From positions 3,376,088 through 3,440,087 of the forward strand of contig CM037593.1 in the NCBI GenBank assembly GCA_021018995.1: a stretch of DNA of 64,000 bases, written 5' to 3'. The notes below the pieces were generated by a model that was given only the letters and a program-made list of their open reading frames with translations, had not been told where the DNA came from and made no database searches. Positions 34,700 to 46,710 of this stretch are shown piece after piece. The stretch's first letter is position 1. Each line of letters starts with the position of its first letter. The DNA comes from Chloranthus sessilifolius (taxonomy: Eukaryota; Streptophyta; Magnoliopsida; Chloranthales; Chloranthaceae). The translations under genes and the position numbers were made by a program.

Positions 34700-35040
34700 T
34701 GAAAAGGGGGAAATTGATTGTTGAATAGAGAGGAGGTTTCATGGGATCTCCCGTTGTTAAATAGGTGGAAAACCGAGGGGTTTTGACCCTGAAATTGAAG
34801 CAGAAATTTGGAACCCTACGAAGATTCTTACAGAAAAATAAGAAGTCTACATACAGAGGAGACAGATAGAGAAAGCAAAGAAGAAGTTTGGTTTTAATGG
34901 AAAAGAGTTTTTTTTTCTTTCTTTATAGTTCTCTAAATCTAAAATAAAATAAAAATGAGGAGAGAGGAGAGAGGAGAGATAAAGAGGTCGAACCCGGGCT
35001 CAATCGGAAGTACAGTGTGACGCAATCATGAAGCAGCTGG
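34700..35040. other. PAT1 upstream region
   Basis: Probable promoter and distal leader of PAT1 (minus strand). It has AG-rich runs such as GAGGAGAGAGGAGAGAGG near 34958. No clear TATA box or factor site was recognised. Confidence 0.35.
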
Positions 35041-35043
35041 GTC

Positions 35044-35235
35044 ATGGTTCAAATTTTCGGTCCAAAATGATCACTCCAATTTTTTTGTGGAAATTGCTGA
35101 AGTTGCAAATTATCGGCCGATAATTTGCACGAAACCTAAATTTTAGCCAATATTTTACTTCTTCAGAAAAAAAAAAATCGGTCAAAATTTCAGTTTCGGC
35201 AAAGATCAAAACAAAAACCGAAATTTTGATCCTTG
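35044..35235. mobile_element. TTTCGG-family hAT MITE
   Basis: Ends ATGGTTCAAATTTTCGG and, reversed, CAAGGATCAAAATTTCGG. The flanks GCTGGGTC (35036-35043) and GTTGGGTC (35236-35243) match at 7 of 8. The interior has AAATTTTAGCC, TTTCAGTTTCGG and a single ATCGGCCGAT. Same family as 49514, 50492 and 54838. Confidence 0.7.
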
Positions 35236-35319
35236 GTTGGGTCTACTCCTAGCACTGCTAATAGGCTAAGACAGAGAGAACAAAAAATATTAAATCAGAT
35301 GAAGGAGATCAATTTTCAT

Positions 35320-35640
35320 CCCATCTATAAACCCATTGAATTGGATGATATAGATTGTTTTTCATCTCAATCTTTCACAAGATGGATCTTGACACCATGG
35401 GTGTATCATCAGAGCGCCAATTTTATCTTCTACGTGATAGAGATCTCAAAATGTGATCCTAGAATCTCATTTTACGAATTTTTTGGTCACTTGTTTAAAA
35501 AAAATTGTCACATGAAATGCAAATCTAATAGTGTAATGGTACACTCATAGTGTCAAAATTAATTATGTGAAAGATTGTAAGGTAAATCGATCTCTATTAT
35601 GTGATTCAATCAAGTCGATAAGTTTACAATGTAAGCACCC
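35320..35640. mobile_element. Decayed GGGTACC-type Mutator-like MITE
   Basis: Contains the family blocks GATTGTTTTTCATCTCAATC, TTTCACAAGATGGATCTTGA, CACCATGGGTGTATCATCAGA and, inverted near 35590, GATCTCTATTATGTGATTCA. Ends are not resolved. Confidence 0.5.
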
Positions 35641-35880
35641 CCTCAATAATTGGGTAAGCACGAACAAAGCTACCTAATATTACATGAAATTCATTATTGG
35701 AAGGATCAAAGCTCGGCCTTTTTCATAAAGACTACATATTTTGGGAACCTCGGGCACATGAAAACACTATCTAAGCCGTCTAATTATAATATAAAGGATA
35801 GGATAGGAAGTGGCACTTAACATGATCTCTAATTCAATACCCTCAAAGTTCATCATTTGACTCAAAATAGTTGATTATAC

Positions 35881-36469
35881 CAATGTTTTGAAAATTGAAC
35901 CGGTCCGGCTCCAATTTTAGCGGTTCAACCACTGTTTGACCAGTAAACAAACCGCATTGATCAAGGTTCTTTGACCGGTCAACTATGCGAAACCGTAATT
36001 CAAGTGTTTTCGGGGGCGGTTCACGATTCGACCGCGATTCTTGCGGTCGGACTAGTTTCTACTATATTTTATTATTATTAAATTATATAATATTTATTTT
36101 TTAAGGTTTATAACTTATATTTTATAGTATGATATTCATACTTATTCTTATAAAATATAAATGTATTATATTTATCAATTTGTTTTTTATAATTAATAAT
36201 ATTTTATAAGTTTATGAATTCCGAATTTCACATGTACGAGCAGTTTAATGGTGGTTTGATCCGATCGAACCGTTCCAATCGCGCGGTTCGAGCCCTTGAT
36301 CCACTGACAACCGCGCTGGTCCACACGTCTCGCAGTTCAATTGGCTATTTTAACAGTTTAGACCGCTTTTCGAATTCAACCGCGGTTTTTACGAACCCGA
36401 ATCGCTTGAACTCATGGTTCCAGTCAAACCATGGTTCAATTGCGGTTTCAGCCCGATTTCAAAACACTG
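35881..36469. mobile_element. AACCGG-family hAT MITE with 8-bp target duplication
   Basis: The flanks GATTATAC (35873-35880) and GATTATAT (36470-36477) match at 7 of 8. Left end CAATGTTTTGAAAATTGAAC; right end reversed CAGTGTTTTGAAATCGGGC. The interior is rich in GAACCGGTC, CGGTTC and ACCGCG motifs on both strands. It includes a stretch of AT-rich unique sequence at 36060-36210. Confidence 0.85.
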
Positions 36470-36479
36470 GATTATATTG

Positions 36480-37780
36480 CATATCATTGATAGTGATTAT
36501 TTTTCCTATCACTCTTTTACACGAAAAATCTCTATATCATGGGCTTAAAATTGAATTGCTCGTATGGTGTTTACACACGAAATGAGTCACAAAATATCAA
36601 GTCTTCCTTTAAAATTAATTTTGGCTATTTTTTTTCAAAAAATAAAAGGGGTTAGGTTTGATGTGCACATATGGTATGAAAAAAATAAATACGAAAGAGA
36701 AATGTATTTTAGTTATGAGTTTATGATAAGGATTAAAGGTCTGTTAGGTAACAGGTAACAATCCCTACCCACACGTGTGCCGCGTCAAAGAACAGCGCAC
36801 GTTGGGTAAGTGTTTGGTGCCGGGTCTGGCAATAATTTTCCTGCACCAATTTTTAACCGCTCTAGCGTGGTTAGTAATTGCCCTCCAATTACTAATTGGA
36901 GAGCAATGGTTAGTTCATTTGAGTGAACCTGATTTTGTGCTAAGCTAGATTTGTAGTCATTATATATGAAAGAGTCTAGCCTATATTCTATTTTTATTGG
37001 ATAACATTTAGTCAAAATTCTCTCCTATCTAATGGCTGCAAATATGATTCAATAAGAAATCAGGTTCAACCAATTGGATCTGATCATTGCCCCTAACTTG
37101 GTGTTTTCATTTTGATAGGCATATTTTTTGCCCAATGCATAGGTCATCTATCAAATACTCGGTAGGCAAATTGATTGATTAAAGCCATGCGCCCATTAAT
37201 GTACGTGAGCAATCATGTCCTTATTTTCCTTACACTTTGTTTGATAGAGTGGACATAACAATTTTAGGGTGGAATTGAATTGCCAGTTCTACATTTTTTA
37301 TTTGATATGAATTAAAATTTTGTGGAAGTGAATTGATGTAGGATCAACGATTAGAGTGGAGTATCTTAAAATTCACTTTCACGCACCCATTATGTCGTAA
37401 TTAATCTTTAATTCTATCTATAAATCGGCTGAAGTGCCACTTCCGTAGGTAAGAGTCATTTCGAAATAATTGGAATGGAGAATCTTAAAATTCATTTTTT
37501 TCTTTTATTTGCATATGTCAAAAATACCCTTTTTCAATTCTACATAAATTTATGGGCGATTCATTTAAAAAGGTCCTGTACCCTTTTTTTATCACCCGAG
37601 AGTCGGGTGCCATTATTTCTCAATGAATCTAATGCAAGCAATGGACTTGCAACTCTAAGGAAGTCATTTCCCACTCAACACATCAAAGTGTCATCTAGGG
37701 GAATCAATTCAAAGGAAGTAGGCATGAAGTTACTAATTCAGCTCCAAGAGCTTAATTCCAAGTCATCAAATATAACATAA
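36480..37780. other. Unassigned intergenic sequence
   Basis: AT-rich with no convincing gene. Short ORFs here have no recognisable domain, and I saw no clear repeat ends. Confidence 0.4.
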
Positions 37781-37786
37781 GAGTAC

Positions 37787-38165
37787 CTATATTTGCACCC
37801 ATTGAATCTTTGAAGCCTATGCTAAAAGCCATTGATTGCTATGAAGATGATAGAGATCATTTTTTATCGCAACATTTAACCCAAAAGATTTTGAGATCAT
37901 GGATGTACCATTAGATTGTTAGGTTTGATTCCATGTGACACACAACTCAAAAAAATTGACCAGAAAATCACTTGGCATACTTCACGCTCAAATATGATTT
38001 TCAAGTCACTTTTTGGGTTTGGGATGTGTCTCAATTGGAATAAAAAATTGACCATATGATGATATGCCCATGCTAAAGATCAATTTTGCTAAAGATTGGG
38101 ATGAAAAGCGATCTCCATTGTTTGAATCAAAACAATCAGTAGTTTAGATTTGGTAGGTGCAATAG
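37787..38165. mobile_element. GGGTACC-type Mutator-like MITE, diverged
   Basis: The inverted blocks GATGATAGAGATCATTTTTT (37848) and GAAAAGCGATCTCCATTGTT (38103), and GATCATGGATGTACCATTAG with its partner GATATGCCCATG, follow the family layout. A decayed CATAGTCAC-type MITE may follow to about 38376. Confidence 0.5.
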
Positions 38166-38506
38166 CGGCTAAGTCGGAATTTAGGAATAAATTGGCTTGA
38201 AAAAATCGGGTAAAGTTGGAAAATTCACGTATAATTTGTAAGATTCGCGATGTATTTGGAAAGTATACGATTTCTTTTCTTCAAAACATTGATAATAATT
38301 TAAATTTTTTTCGTTTTTTCCAAAATTCGTAAATTATTTGGGACTTTTTTTCCGAAAGCATGCGACTTTGGTTGCTATGAGTGCAACAAATGTACCCTTC
38401 CCTTAATTTGACGAGTCAAGGATTAATCTAAAAAGTGAGAATTACTCCTTATCCTTACTACTATTATAAAAGCACCAATATTTCTGTCACTTTTGTGTTT
38501 CCACCC

Positions 38507-38650
38507 TTTTTAACCAACCCAATCTATCCCTATATACTCCTAAGCCGTAGAAATAAAATAAAATTTTGTGTTTCCACACTTTAGGAACAAAATACCTTTT
38601 TTAACCAATCCAATCTGCTCCTGTATACTCCTAAGCCGTGGCAATAAAAA
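38507..38650. repeat. Direct duplication, period about 93 bp
   Basis: TTTTAACCAAYCCAATCT followed by TATACTCCTAAGCCGTRG occurs twice, starting near 38507 and 38600. Confidence 0.7.
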
Positions 38651-38656
38651 AAAAAG

Positions 38657-39078
38657 GGGTATCATTATTTACCATCCATAAAATTGTAACCTCATCCCAC
38701 CTCCTTCAGTCTGAATGTATTGATCACTCTGAATTATACGATAGAGATTGTTTTTCGTCACAATCTTCTATATAGTTGATCTTGACGTCCTAATTGAAAC
38801 GGTAAAAAATTTATTTCACTTAGAACACAACCCAAAAAGTGACTCTAAAATCATATGGCCTACATCACTCTCAAACATGATTTTAATATCATGTTTTATA
38901 TGTGCGTCATGTAAAATAAAAAATCGAGCGTGTAATGATACTCTTATGATCCCAAGATCATTTGGGTAAAAGATGGGGATAAACAATAATCTCTATCTTC
39001 TAATTCAAAGCAAATATTTCATACGTACTAGAGGATATGGGTGACGTTACAATTTTAAGGGGTGTAAATAATGGTACC
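38657..39078. mobile_element. GGGTACC-type Mutator-like MITE
   Basis: Left end GGGTATCATTATTTACC; right end reversed GGTACCATTATTTACACC. Internal inverted blocks GATAGAGATTGTTTTTCGTC and ATAATCTCTATCTTCTAATT. No clear target duplication. Confidence 0.6.
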
Positions 39079-39083
39079 AAATA

Positions 39084-39200
39084 AGTTCTCTTTCCTTTCT
39101 TATTTTTAGCACCTTCAAAGAAACCCCACAAAGTTAACAGAATTAATAATTTTTCCATAAAAGTTCTCTTTCTTTCCTTATTTTTAGCACATTCAAAAAA
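39084..39200. repeat. Direct duplication, period 77 bp
   Basis: AGTTCTCTTTC, CTTATTTTTAGCAC and TTCAAARAAACC occur at 39084 and 39161. The second unit abuts the MITE at 38657-39078. Confidence 0.7.
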
Positions 39201-39259
39201 ACCTACAAAGTTTAGAGAATTAACAATTTTGATATTTAATATTTGACTTGCTTTGATAT

Positions 39260-40600
39260 AAATTTCTCTTACTTGGAAGATTGGGCTGAAAAACGATCTC
39301 CATTAACTAATACAAAGAGTCAATGATTTTTGGAATAGGTGCCCTTTAAGATTTTCGTGGGGTGTTAAGCTACCAAAATAATAATTTATTGAAAAGTTGA
39401 AACCCTTTGAGTCATGATTAATGTACCCCTGATCAATTTTTCTCATCCTACGTAATCGATTTTCATTTTTTCCACCTAAAATCGAAATCAGATCGAACTA
39501 GAATTGGTTCGGTTTGAACCGATTTTCAGGTCGACTAGGGTTGGTTCAATTAGTTAGGTTTTCGGATCGAGTTCGGATTTTGGTTCAAAACTTGCACTCA
39601 TACGTATGATTGGTCGTAGGACTTAGGCGAACACTTAACTTTATTTGACTTGGACAAATATATAATACTTTTACATAGGGATCTCTACAGATCGGGTAGA
39701 CTTGATACTCGACTTGCTCGGAATAACTTTTTTATTGGGCTAGGCACTAATCTTGACCTATTGGGCTAAGTTAAGCATGAAGTGTCAAACACAATCTATA
39801 AGTATAATTGTGTCAGATTAAGAAAAATTTTGGTCGACTAAGCTTGAGTTATACAATATCCATAAATTGACTGTCTGATGGTACATTATTGATCTCAAGT
39901 TTCATTATGTAAAAAATTGAAAAGAAAATTGATTCCCATTATCTGGTTCACATCAAGTAATGATTTCATATTCTATTTTATTAGTTGAATTTATATTTTG
40001 TGATTTTTCATCTTTTTATTATTTCATTTTAATTTAATTATATCTAAATAGATAAAACTTTTGGTCTTCTAATTAAAAGTATCTATCAAAATATTTCATT
40101 TCATAGTAAATTAGCATGACTCGAATATAGAGAGGAGATGAGAGTTACCGATTAGGGTTTGAGCCAAGAGCTTTAAGTATTTATAGTTAAGATTAAAAAA
40201 AACTATTTGTTAGTTTATTAAAATACTCTAAACTTTTAACCGCTTAAACCCTCTAACAATTAATTTTTAGGATTTAATTTAAGTTATATATGATCTTATA
40301 CATATATAAATATTTAAAAGTAAATATTATAAATCGAGCTGAGCCAGCTCAGGAACTCGCTTGGCTCGACTTGTGATTCTAGAGTCAATCTCCCTCCACT
40401 AGCCTTAGGGTCAAACTCTTACCTTCAACAATCTGCATGCTCAAAGATAGCTTTGCACCTCCCTCTCTTCTAAATCAAGCATCAAATAACTATTAGTTTT
40501 CATCTAGCTTTCTCCAAAGTAGGAATCTACCACCTAAAAGTAGTTAGAATTAAATCTTTTTATTGAAAAAATAACAGCATAGTAAATGATAGAACATGTT
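39260..40600. other. Unassigned repeat-rich intergenic sequence
   Basis: A half copy of the GGGTACC family (GCTGAAAAACGATCTCCATT, 39287) is present, as are GGTTCGGTTTGAACCGATTTTC near 39510 and GAGCTGAGCCAGCTC near 40330 of the small-repeat type. No gene. Confidence 0.4.
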
Positions 40601-40607
40601 TTTGGAC

Positions 40608-40727
40608 ACTTTGTTGGAACCTAACCCATTTGTGGGCACACACCCTAAGCATGTTTTCTAAACTTTGGGTTTCCTTCCGATTTTACTTTGTTGGAACCTA
40701 GCCCAGTTGTGGGCACACACCCTAAGC
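40608..40727. repeat. Direct duplication, 43-bp unit, period 77
   Basis: ACTTTGTTGGAACCTA followed by GTGGGCACACACCCTAAGC occurs at 40608-40650 and 40685-40727 with two differences. It adjoins a GTTTGGGTTAGCTCTTTC element end at 40732. Confidence 0.85.
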
Positions 40728-41696
40728 TGCGTTTGGGTTAGCTCTTTCAGGGCAAAGAGCAACTCTTTTTGTTCTTTAACTTTGATAAAGAACTGCCCAC
40801 CACACACCAAAAAAAAAACACACTCAAGCATGTGATTTGCATTTTTGAGGGGGTAAATAATATATTATGGTGCATATATATATTCATGTAGAAATACTTT
40901 TTCATCAAGTGGTCGCAATCGGATCAGTATAAAATAGACAATGTTAGATCAATCGTCCTCGCAGATTTCATAAAATACATATTTCATCATCTGCTCAACA
41001 GATGTCAAATGTCATAATAATGAACTACTAAAATATATATTATTTTTAATATAATCATTTATTTTTATAGTCACAAAAATCGCTAAAGTTTTTTTAGATA
41101 TTTAAGAATAATTCGAAACTTATTGAATTTTATTGGATTTTAACCTCGTCGAATTATTATCGAACCCCGACTTGGTAGGGATGCAAGTTAGGTGTACCGA
41201 ACGGAGCAGAACCCAAATTTTTTAGTGTACAGTTCGGTACACCGCAAGCCGAAAATGAACCGAAAGCCATTTTAAGAAAGAGATGTATTTTTTCAATGAC
41301 ATCTTAAGTATGATCAATCATGAGGTGGTAGCATTTGATTGATCGTACTTCCAATAGTTACAAAATGTCTCCATGTCCATAAATATGGTCGGTTACCTGA
41401 CACGTGTTATATTTCTTTATTTTTGTTTGGTTAGATTTCCATATCGGTCAAAGTGAATTGTAGACGTGAGAGAGGTCAACTTTAGCGTGTAATTGTTGCC
41501 TTAAAAGAAGAATCAAATCAGATAGGGCACGTTGATTTCGCACTAAGATCTAAATATTACGTGTAATATCTCCATTTTATCATAAAAAATATATTTTTTT
41601 CTCGTAATGTTCATTTATTGCCGTTAAAATTTACACCAATTACCTTATATTCTCGGTCTTAAAAGGTGTCTCAATTAAAATTAAATGGGTACCTTT

Positions 41697-41905
41697 ATTT
41701 TCAGCCAATAAAATTATAATTTCAACCCATCCCTTTTAGCCAGTATCTATTGATCGCTTTAGAATCAAACGATGGAGATTATTTTTTTGACCATGATTTG
41801 AAGATTCATCTTGTAAAACATTGAGATGATAAACAATCTTTATCATTTGATTCAATACGGTCAATGTGTTTTTAGCGTGAGTGAACTCAAAGCTTTGGTG
41901 GGTAG
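41697..41905. mobile_element. GGGTACC-type Mutator-like MITE, partial
   Basis: Starts GGGTACCTTTATTTTC and carries GAATCAAACGATGGAGAT with an inverted partner ATCTTTATCATTTGATTC. The right end is missing. Confidence 0.55.
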
Positions 41906-42329
41906 ATTTAAAGATATTCATTTATTTATAAGAAAATTATAAAAATGAGCCCCATTTATAATTTTATCACAAACAAGGTCGAATTTTTTTTTACTACAAA
42001 AAAGTGCCTCATACAGGCCAATACGAGCCCGCTTTGTACTCCTTTTCCATGCACTTGTCAGATGTCTTATAAAAAATTAAAAAGAATAAATAAAAATTAG
42101 AAATTTATTTACAAAGGCACAATTATAATTATTAATTTAAATTGACCAAATTGCCTAAGTGGGTTGATATGTATAACTCCCCGTTTCGAATAAGTCGGAG
42201 TAGTGTTTAGGCACAGTGCGCTGTTTTGTGAAAAGCGTTACTAAGCTTCTTCGATTAATAACAAGACGCAGTCCAATACTATAAAGGCATTTGCAATCGT
42301 AGATGATCGGCTCTTTATCGTTTATTCTA

Positions 42330-43071
42330 GGATTTTTTGCAAATACCCCCCTATGTTATGCTTAAATTGTATAAAATTTTCTGAGTTATGCCTATTTATA
42401 TTTGCCCCCCAATTTTTATGTTTCCTTTATAAATACTCCTTGCCTGTTAAATGACAATTAACTAGACGCCATTTTTTTAATTAAATGACTTGTTTACCCT
42501 TATTTAATATTATATAAAAAATGGCTATTATATTTTTCTTAACTTTGACTGCATTTTAAGCAGTGGATAAGTATCGGATCTTGCTCAAATTTTTTGGGTG
42601 GAACATGATTAATCTCCTATAAGTTGCCGTGTTACCTGATTTTCGATTTGAATGTCTATGACGCTCGCGTGACTCGTGAGTAGCGCTATAATGCTACTCC
42701 CATTTGTACCATCTCGACCCTACCGTCGTTATGAACCAACTGAGTATCATAGACACCCAAATAAAAAATCAGGTAATACGACAATTTAGAAAAGATCAAT
42801 CATGTTCCACCCAAAAAACTTGGTTAGGATCTAATGCTTATCCACCGTTTAAAATGCAGTCAAAGTTGAAAAAATATAATGGTCATTTTGTATATAATAT
42901 TAAGGTTAAATACGTAATTTAATTAAAGAAATGACTCCTACTTAACTGCCATTTAACGGTAGGGGGTATTTGTAAAGGAAATATAAAAATAGGGGGTGCA
43001 GCGTAAATAGACATAACTCAGGAGGTTTTATGCAATTTCAGCATATATAGGGGGGTATTTGCAAAAAACCT
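42330..43071. mobile_element. Foldback element with arms of over 300 bp
   Basis: The left end GGATTTTTTGCAAATACCCC and the reversed right end GGTTTTTTGCAAATACCCCC begin arms that stay complementary nearly to the centre near 42700. For example, CATGATTAATCTCC pairs with GATCAATCATG, and CTTTGACTGCATTTTAA with TTAAAATGCAGTCAAAG. The flanks TTTATTCTA (42321-42329) and TTTATTATA (43072-43080) match at 8 of 9, allowing one base of uncertainty at the right end. Nine-base duplication plus long arms suggests Mutator-like. Confidence 0.8.
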
Positions 43072-43150
43072 TTTATTATATGACCCTTCACTTATTATAT
43101 GAAGTGGCACATGTGTTTTAGCTATCTAAGTCATCAAGCTGGTAGCAAGG

Positions 43151-43400
43151 TAATAAAATCGGTTTCAGTATCGGGTATCAGTCCTTAGAAGATTGATACA
43201 ACTCGGTTGATACCGATACATATCGGCCTATATATTTTTTTTAAAAGAAAAAAAAAATGGAGGTATCAGCCGAAACTGATACCGTATCGATCGATATTGA
43301 TACCGATACTAAGTTGAGATACCAATATGTATCGGGGACGATACATATCAGTTTGCTGAGAAAGCGATACATATCGGTATCGGCCGATATGTATACACTC
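43151..43400. mobile_element. TATCGG-family MITE, right end decayed
   Basis: Begins CAAGGTAATAAAATCGG and continues with GTATCGGGTATCAG, TATCGATCGATATTG and ATCGGCCGATATG. No target duplication found. Confidence 0.6.
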
Positions 43401-44990
43401 TTCAAACGATGTCATTGGAATGTGGAAAAAAAACATGTGAAAATCGTGACTTTATCTTAAAGCAAGTAATTCAATGCATAAGAGTGGTTGGGCACCCAAC
43501 CACCAACTGTGATGCACCAATCATCAAATTTTGTATGTGTGATAAGGTTATCGGTTATCGTAAAAATTTAGATTATTGATCAATCATATACTCTCTCGTG
43601 ATCGACGAGGGAAGTGTCGCAAAGCTGGTGATCGCTTCAAGCCATGTATCAGTTGTGATGCATACGACATCGAATTCTATACTTATAATGTTGGCTCTCC
43701 TAAAAATCTAAACTATTGATCAATCATATACCATCAGATGATAAAGCTCGTGATCGCCATGAGCCAAGGTTTCCGGACGAAACATCTTATTAGTGATAAG
43801 CCCCGGCATGTGACAAATATCAACGGTTGAGATGTCTTGGTGACATGCCAACACGTGGACCAGACTTCCCAAAATTCATGTTCATCAACAGATTCCAAAA
43901 AGCCAATCAAATCATAGCACATCACTTTTTGTGTCTTAATGAGAATGAATATGTGGTTTAAATTTGTGCCACGTCATAAAAAAGGTATACTTCTAGAAGA
44001 AGATAAAACCACACTAACAATATATAAAAGCAAAAATATAAAAAATGGTATACTTTTAGAAGAAGATAAAACCACACTAATATATAAAAACTGGTGTCTT
44101 ATTATATGAGATCGTCAATTATTTTTATTAATATTTATTAATATATAAAAATAAAAATAGTTTTGATCAAATTTCGTTTTCACGCGGATTAGGATCAAAT
44201 TGCCCTTAAAAAATTCTAATATATCCTCTCTCATAAAATTACTTATATTAATTATCTCCAAATCCATAATCATCTGCTGATAATCGTATTGGCGTAACGT
44301 GATTGATGCATTTATTCACTCTCAAGCGTTGAACTTGATGGCCGCCGCTCATAATTAGCATTCAAAGAGTGGGTATAGGGTAAAGCGACCTCTTCACTCT
44401 CAAGTTTTAAACGGGTCATTGATTTTGCTATGGCTTTTTCTACGAGTGGAGCTATATGGTGCACTACGTTAATTCCGATTGAGCCCAATTATGCATCCGA
44501 AACTTATATATATGGGAGCCGATTAGGTCATGTAATGGAGGACGGTGATCGTTTACCGTCTTTCTAAATTCACGTAAAGCATATGTGGACAGTTTAGATC
44601 AATATTAAAAAAAATATCAAAAAATAAATTTTAAACTCACGAGTCAAAGTTTAACGATTTTCATTAGTCTATATTTCACGCTTCAAAATATACACGATGG
44701 AGATGGGTTAAATTTTTTTTTTTTTTCAAAGATGATCTAAACAATGCACCCAAGCTCCACGCGGCACCCAAAGTTTACTACTTATAGATAGAGTCTACTA
44801 TTATATGCATTTACATCGTATCAGTGCAATTTTTCTTTGGTCAAAGTTTAACTTTTTTTAAAGTTTGATTTTTATAAGAAGTTATAAATTGTAATTAGTG
44901 GAATATTATAATTAAAAATATATATCATTGTTTAATTTATAACTTTAAAATATATTATTTCATTTTTATTGGTCAAAGTTTGACTTTTAG
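43401..44990. other. Unassigned intergenic sequence with one short duplication
   Basis: GGTATACTTYTAGAAGAAGA followed by TAAAACCACACTAA occurs at 43984 and 44047 (period 63). No gene or resolved transposon was seen in the remainder. Confidence 0.45.
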
Positions 44991-45278
44991 TCCAAATTTG
45001 ACTTTAGTTAAAATTTAATAAGTGTATCTTGACAGTAGATAATGCTTATTATTGTATTATTTGTATTTTGATAATAAAAAGATTTTTCTATGATCAAAGT
45101 TTGATATTTCGTCAAACTTTAATTTTGTAACACAATTTTTATTCCACCAATATAATTACACTTTCATGTTATCAAACAAGAGAAATCAATTTCCAATAAA
45201 ATGAAAACCGACCTAAGTATATATATATATATATATATTCAGAAAAACCTGAAAATAGATCGGTTTTGTTTCGGTTCA

Positions 45279-45405
45279 TGGGGTGGAAAGTTCGGTTAAT
45301 CGAACTCAAAACATTTTGATTATGGTTCGATTTTAGGTGAACCGACATCGAAATCGAAATTTTCAATTTTGATTTTGGTTCGGCTCACCGAACTTCCACC
45401 CCTAC
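45279..45405. mobile_element. Small GGGGTGGAAGTTCGG inverted-repeat MITE
   Basis: CATGGGGTGGAAAGTTCGGT on the left is inverted at the right end (reversed: TGTAGGGGTGGAAGTTCGGT). The interior has GGTTCGATT and GAACCGAAAT-like motifs. No clear target duplication. Confidence 0.5.
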
Positions 45406-45639
45406 ATAAAACGAAAGAAACCAATGAAATATAAATTATTTTTATAAAAAAAAAAGTCAAATGAAGTATCTATAAATTCTTGGGTCAAATCCTAATGCAA
45501 TGCTTAAACATCAAAACAAGAGATTTGCAAATCCAAATATTTCAAATTCTGAATTTGAAACACCTAAATTTGAAATTCTCAAATGCAAATGTTTGTCCCC
45601 AAATGCAGCCTTACATCATTAAACTTATCCTTCTTATCT

Positions 45640-46380
45640 TACATCATTGAAGTGTGGTTTATCATTATGTTGTGTGGAAGCTCACAAACTAACTAACGAT
45701 CTCACAATGAACGATTAAAAGAATGCAAAAATAGAAGAAAATCAACCACAAACACACAAGATACCATATTTACATGATTCAACAATATGTTTATGTCCAA
45801 GAGCAACGATAATCCACTATATTAATGATTATACAAGAATACAAGAACACTCAAGCCTCAGCAAAGCTCTTCTCAAAACTCTAAATAGGTTTTCCTAAGT
45901 TTTACAATGATATCTAAGAGAAATTATCCTTATATAGAGTCTGAATGAATTGGGTTATTGTCAATTAGAATCAAATTACAATTCAACCTCCAAGTTAGAG
46001 CCAATCTCCAAGTTATAATCCAATTACAATTCAAACTCTCCAAGTTAGAGCCAAACAACACATTATGCCTTGTGACACACATCTTGATCAATCTAAATTG
46101 TTCAAGTGGCAATCCATCATTGGAATATATATAAGAAACATGCCTATAAGTAGCTGTGAAACATCTGATATTGATAAACTTTAATATCAATCACTAAAAC
46201 TAAAAATAACGGTTGATATTATAACCAATAGATAAGATGGTTGAAATTTTTTGGGCCCATTGCCCTTCAATGTATAATCTATCACTTTGACGGCGTGGAT
46301 TACACACATTTTTAACTCTTAACGGTGTAAGATCATTTAAGCAGTATTTTGGTGTTTAAATAACGACCAGGAGCGTCAGG
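45640..46380. mobile_element. Half copy of the 1-850 element, split by a solo LTR
   Basis: TTACATCATTGAAGTGTGGT and, after the LTR, ATCTAAATTGTTCAAGTGGC, GATATTGATAAACTTTAATA and AATCTATCACTTTGACGG match the order at 525-840 of the first element. Only one arm is present. Confidence 0.65.
45668..46060. mobile_element. Solo LTR with perfect 5-bp target duplication
   Basis: The 393-bp segment begins TGTTG and ends CAACA, the TG...CA ends of an LTR. CATTA flanks it at 45663-45667 and 46061-46065. The body contains AAGCTCACAAACTAAC and ACCACAAACACACAAGATAC, shared with a truncated copy at 52495-52606. No internal retrotransposon region remains, so recombination between two LTRs is the likely origin. 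Copia or gypsy cannot be told. Confidence 0.85.
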
Positions 46381-46499
46381 TTCTTTAATAAATGGTTTTA
46401 GATTTCCAACCCAGCCTAATCATCCTGCTCGATCGGCGGGTAAAGGTGATGAATTTACACCCCTACTCTTAAATTAAAGTAGGGATTGACTCTCCTCAC

Positions 46500-46710
46500 C
46501 AAGGTATGAAAATCGGCCGATACTGATACGTATTAGTTTTTAGCCAAACCAATATGTATCGGTATCGCTGATACGTCTCGGTTTCAATCAAGACTTTTAC
46601 TTTTTATTTTTTAAAATTTTTTTAAGTGGCCGATACATATCGGTATCGGCCGATTCGCATCGGCCTCGGGCAAATCAATATCTAAGATCGATATATATTT
46701 TAATACCTTG
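46500..46710. mobile_element. TATCGG-family hAT MITE with 8-bp target duplication
   Basis: The flanks CTCCTCAC (46492-46499) and CTCCTCCC (46711-46718) match at 7 of 8. Ends CAAGGTATGAAAATCGG and, reversed, CAAGGTATTAAAATATA. The interior has TATCGGTATCGGCCGATTC. A second decayed piece ending TTTTGATACCTTG lies at 46895-46985. Confidence 0.8.
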
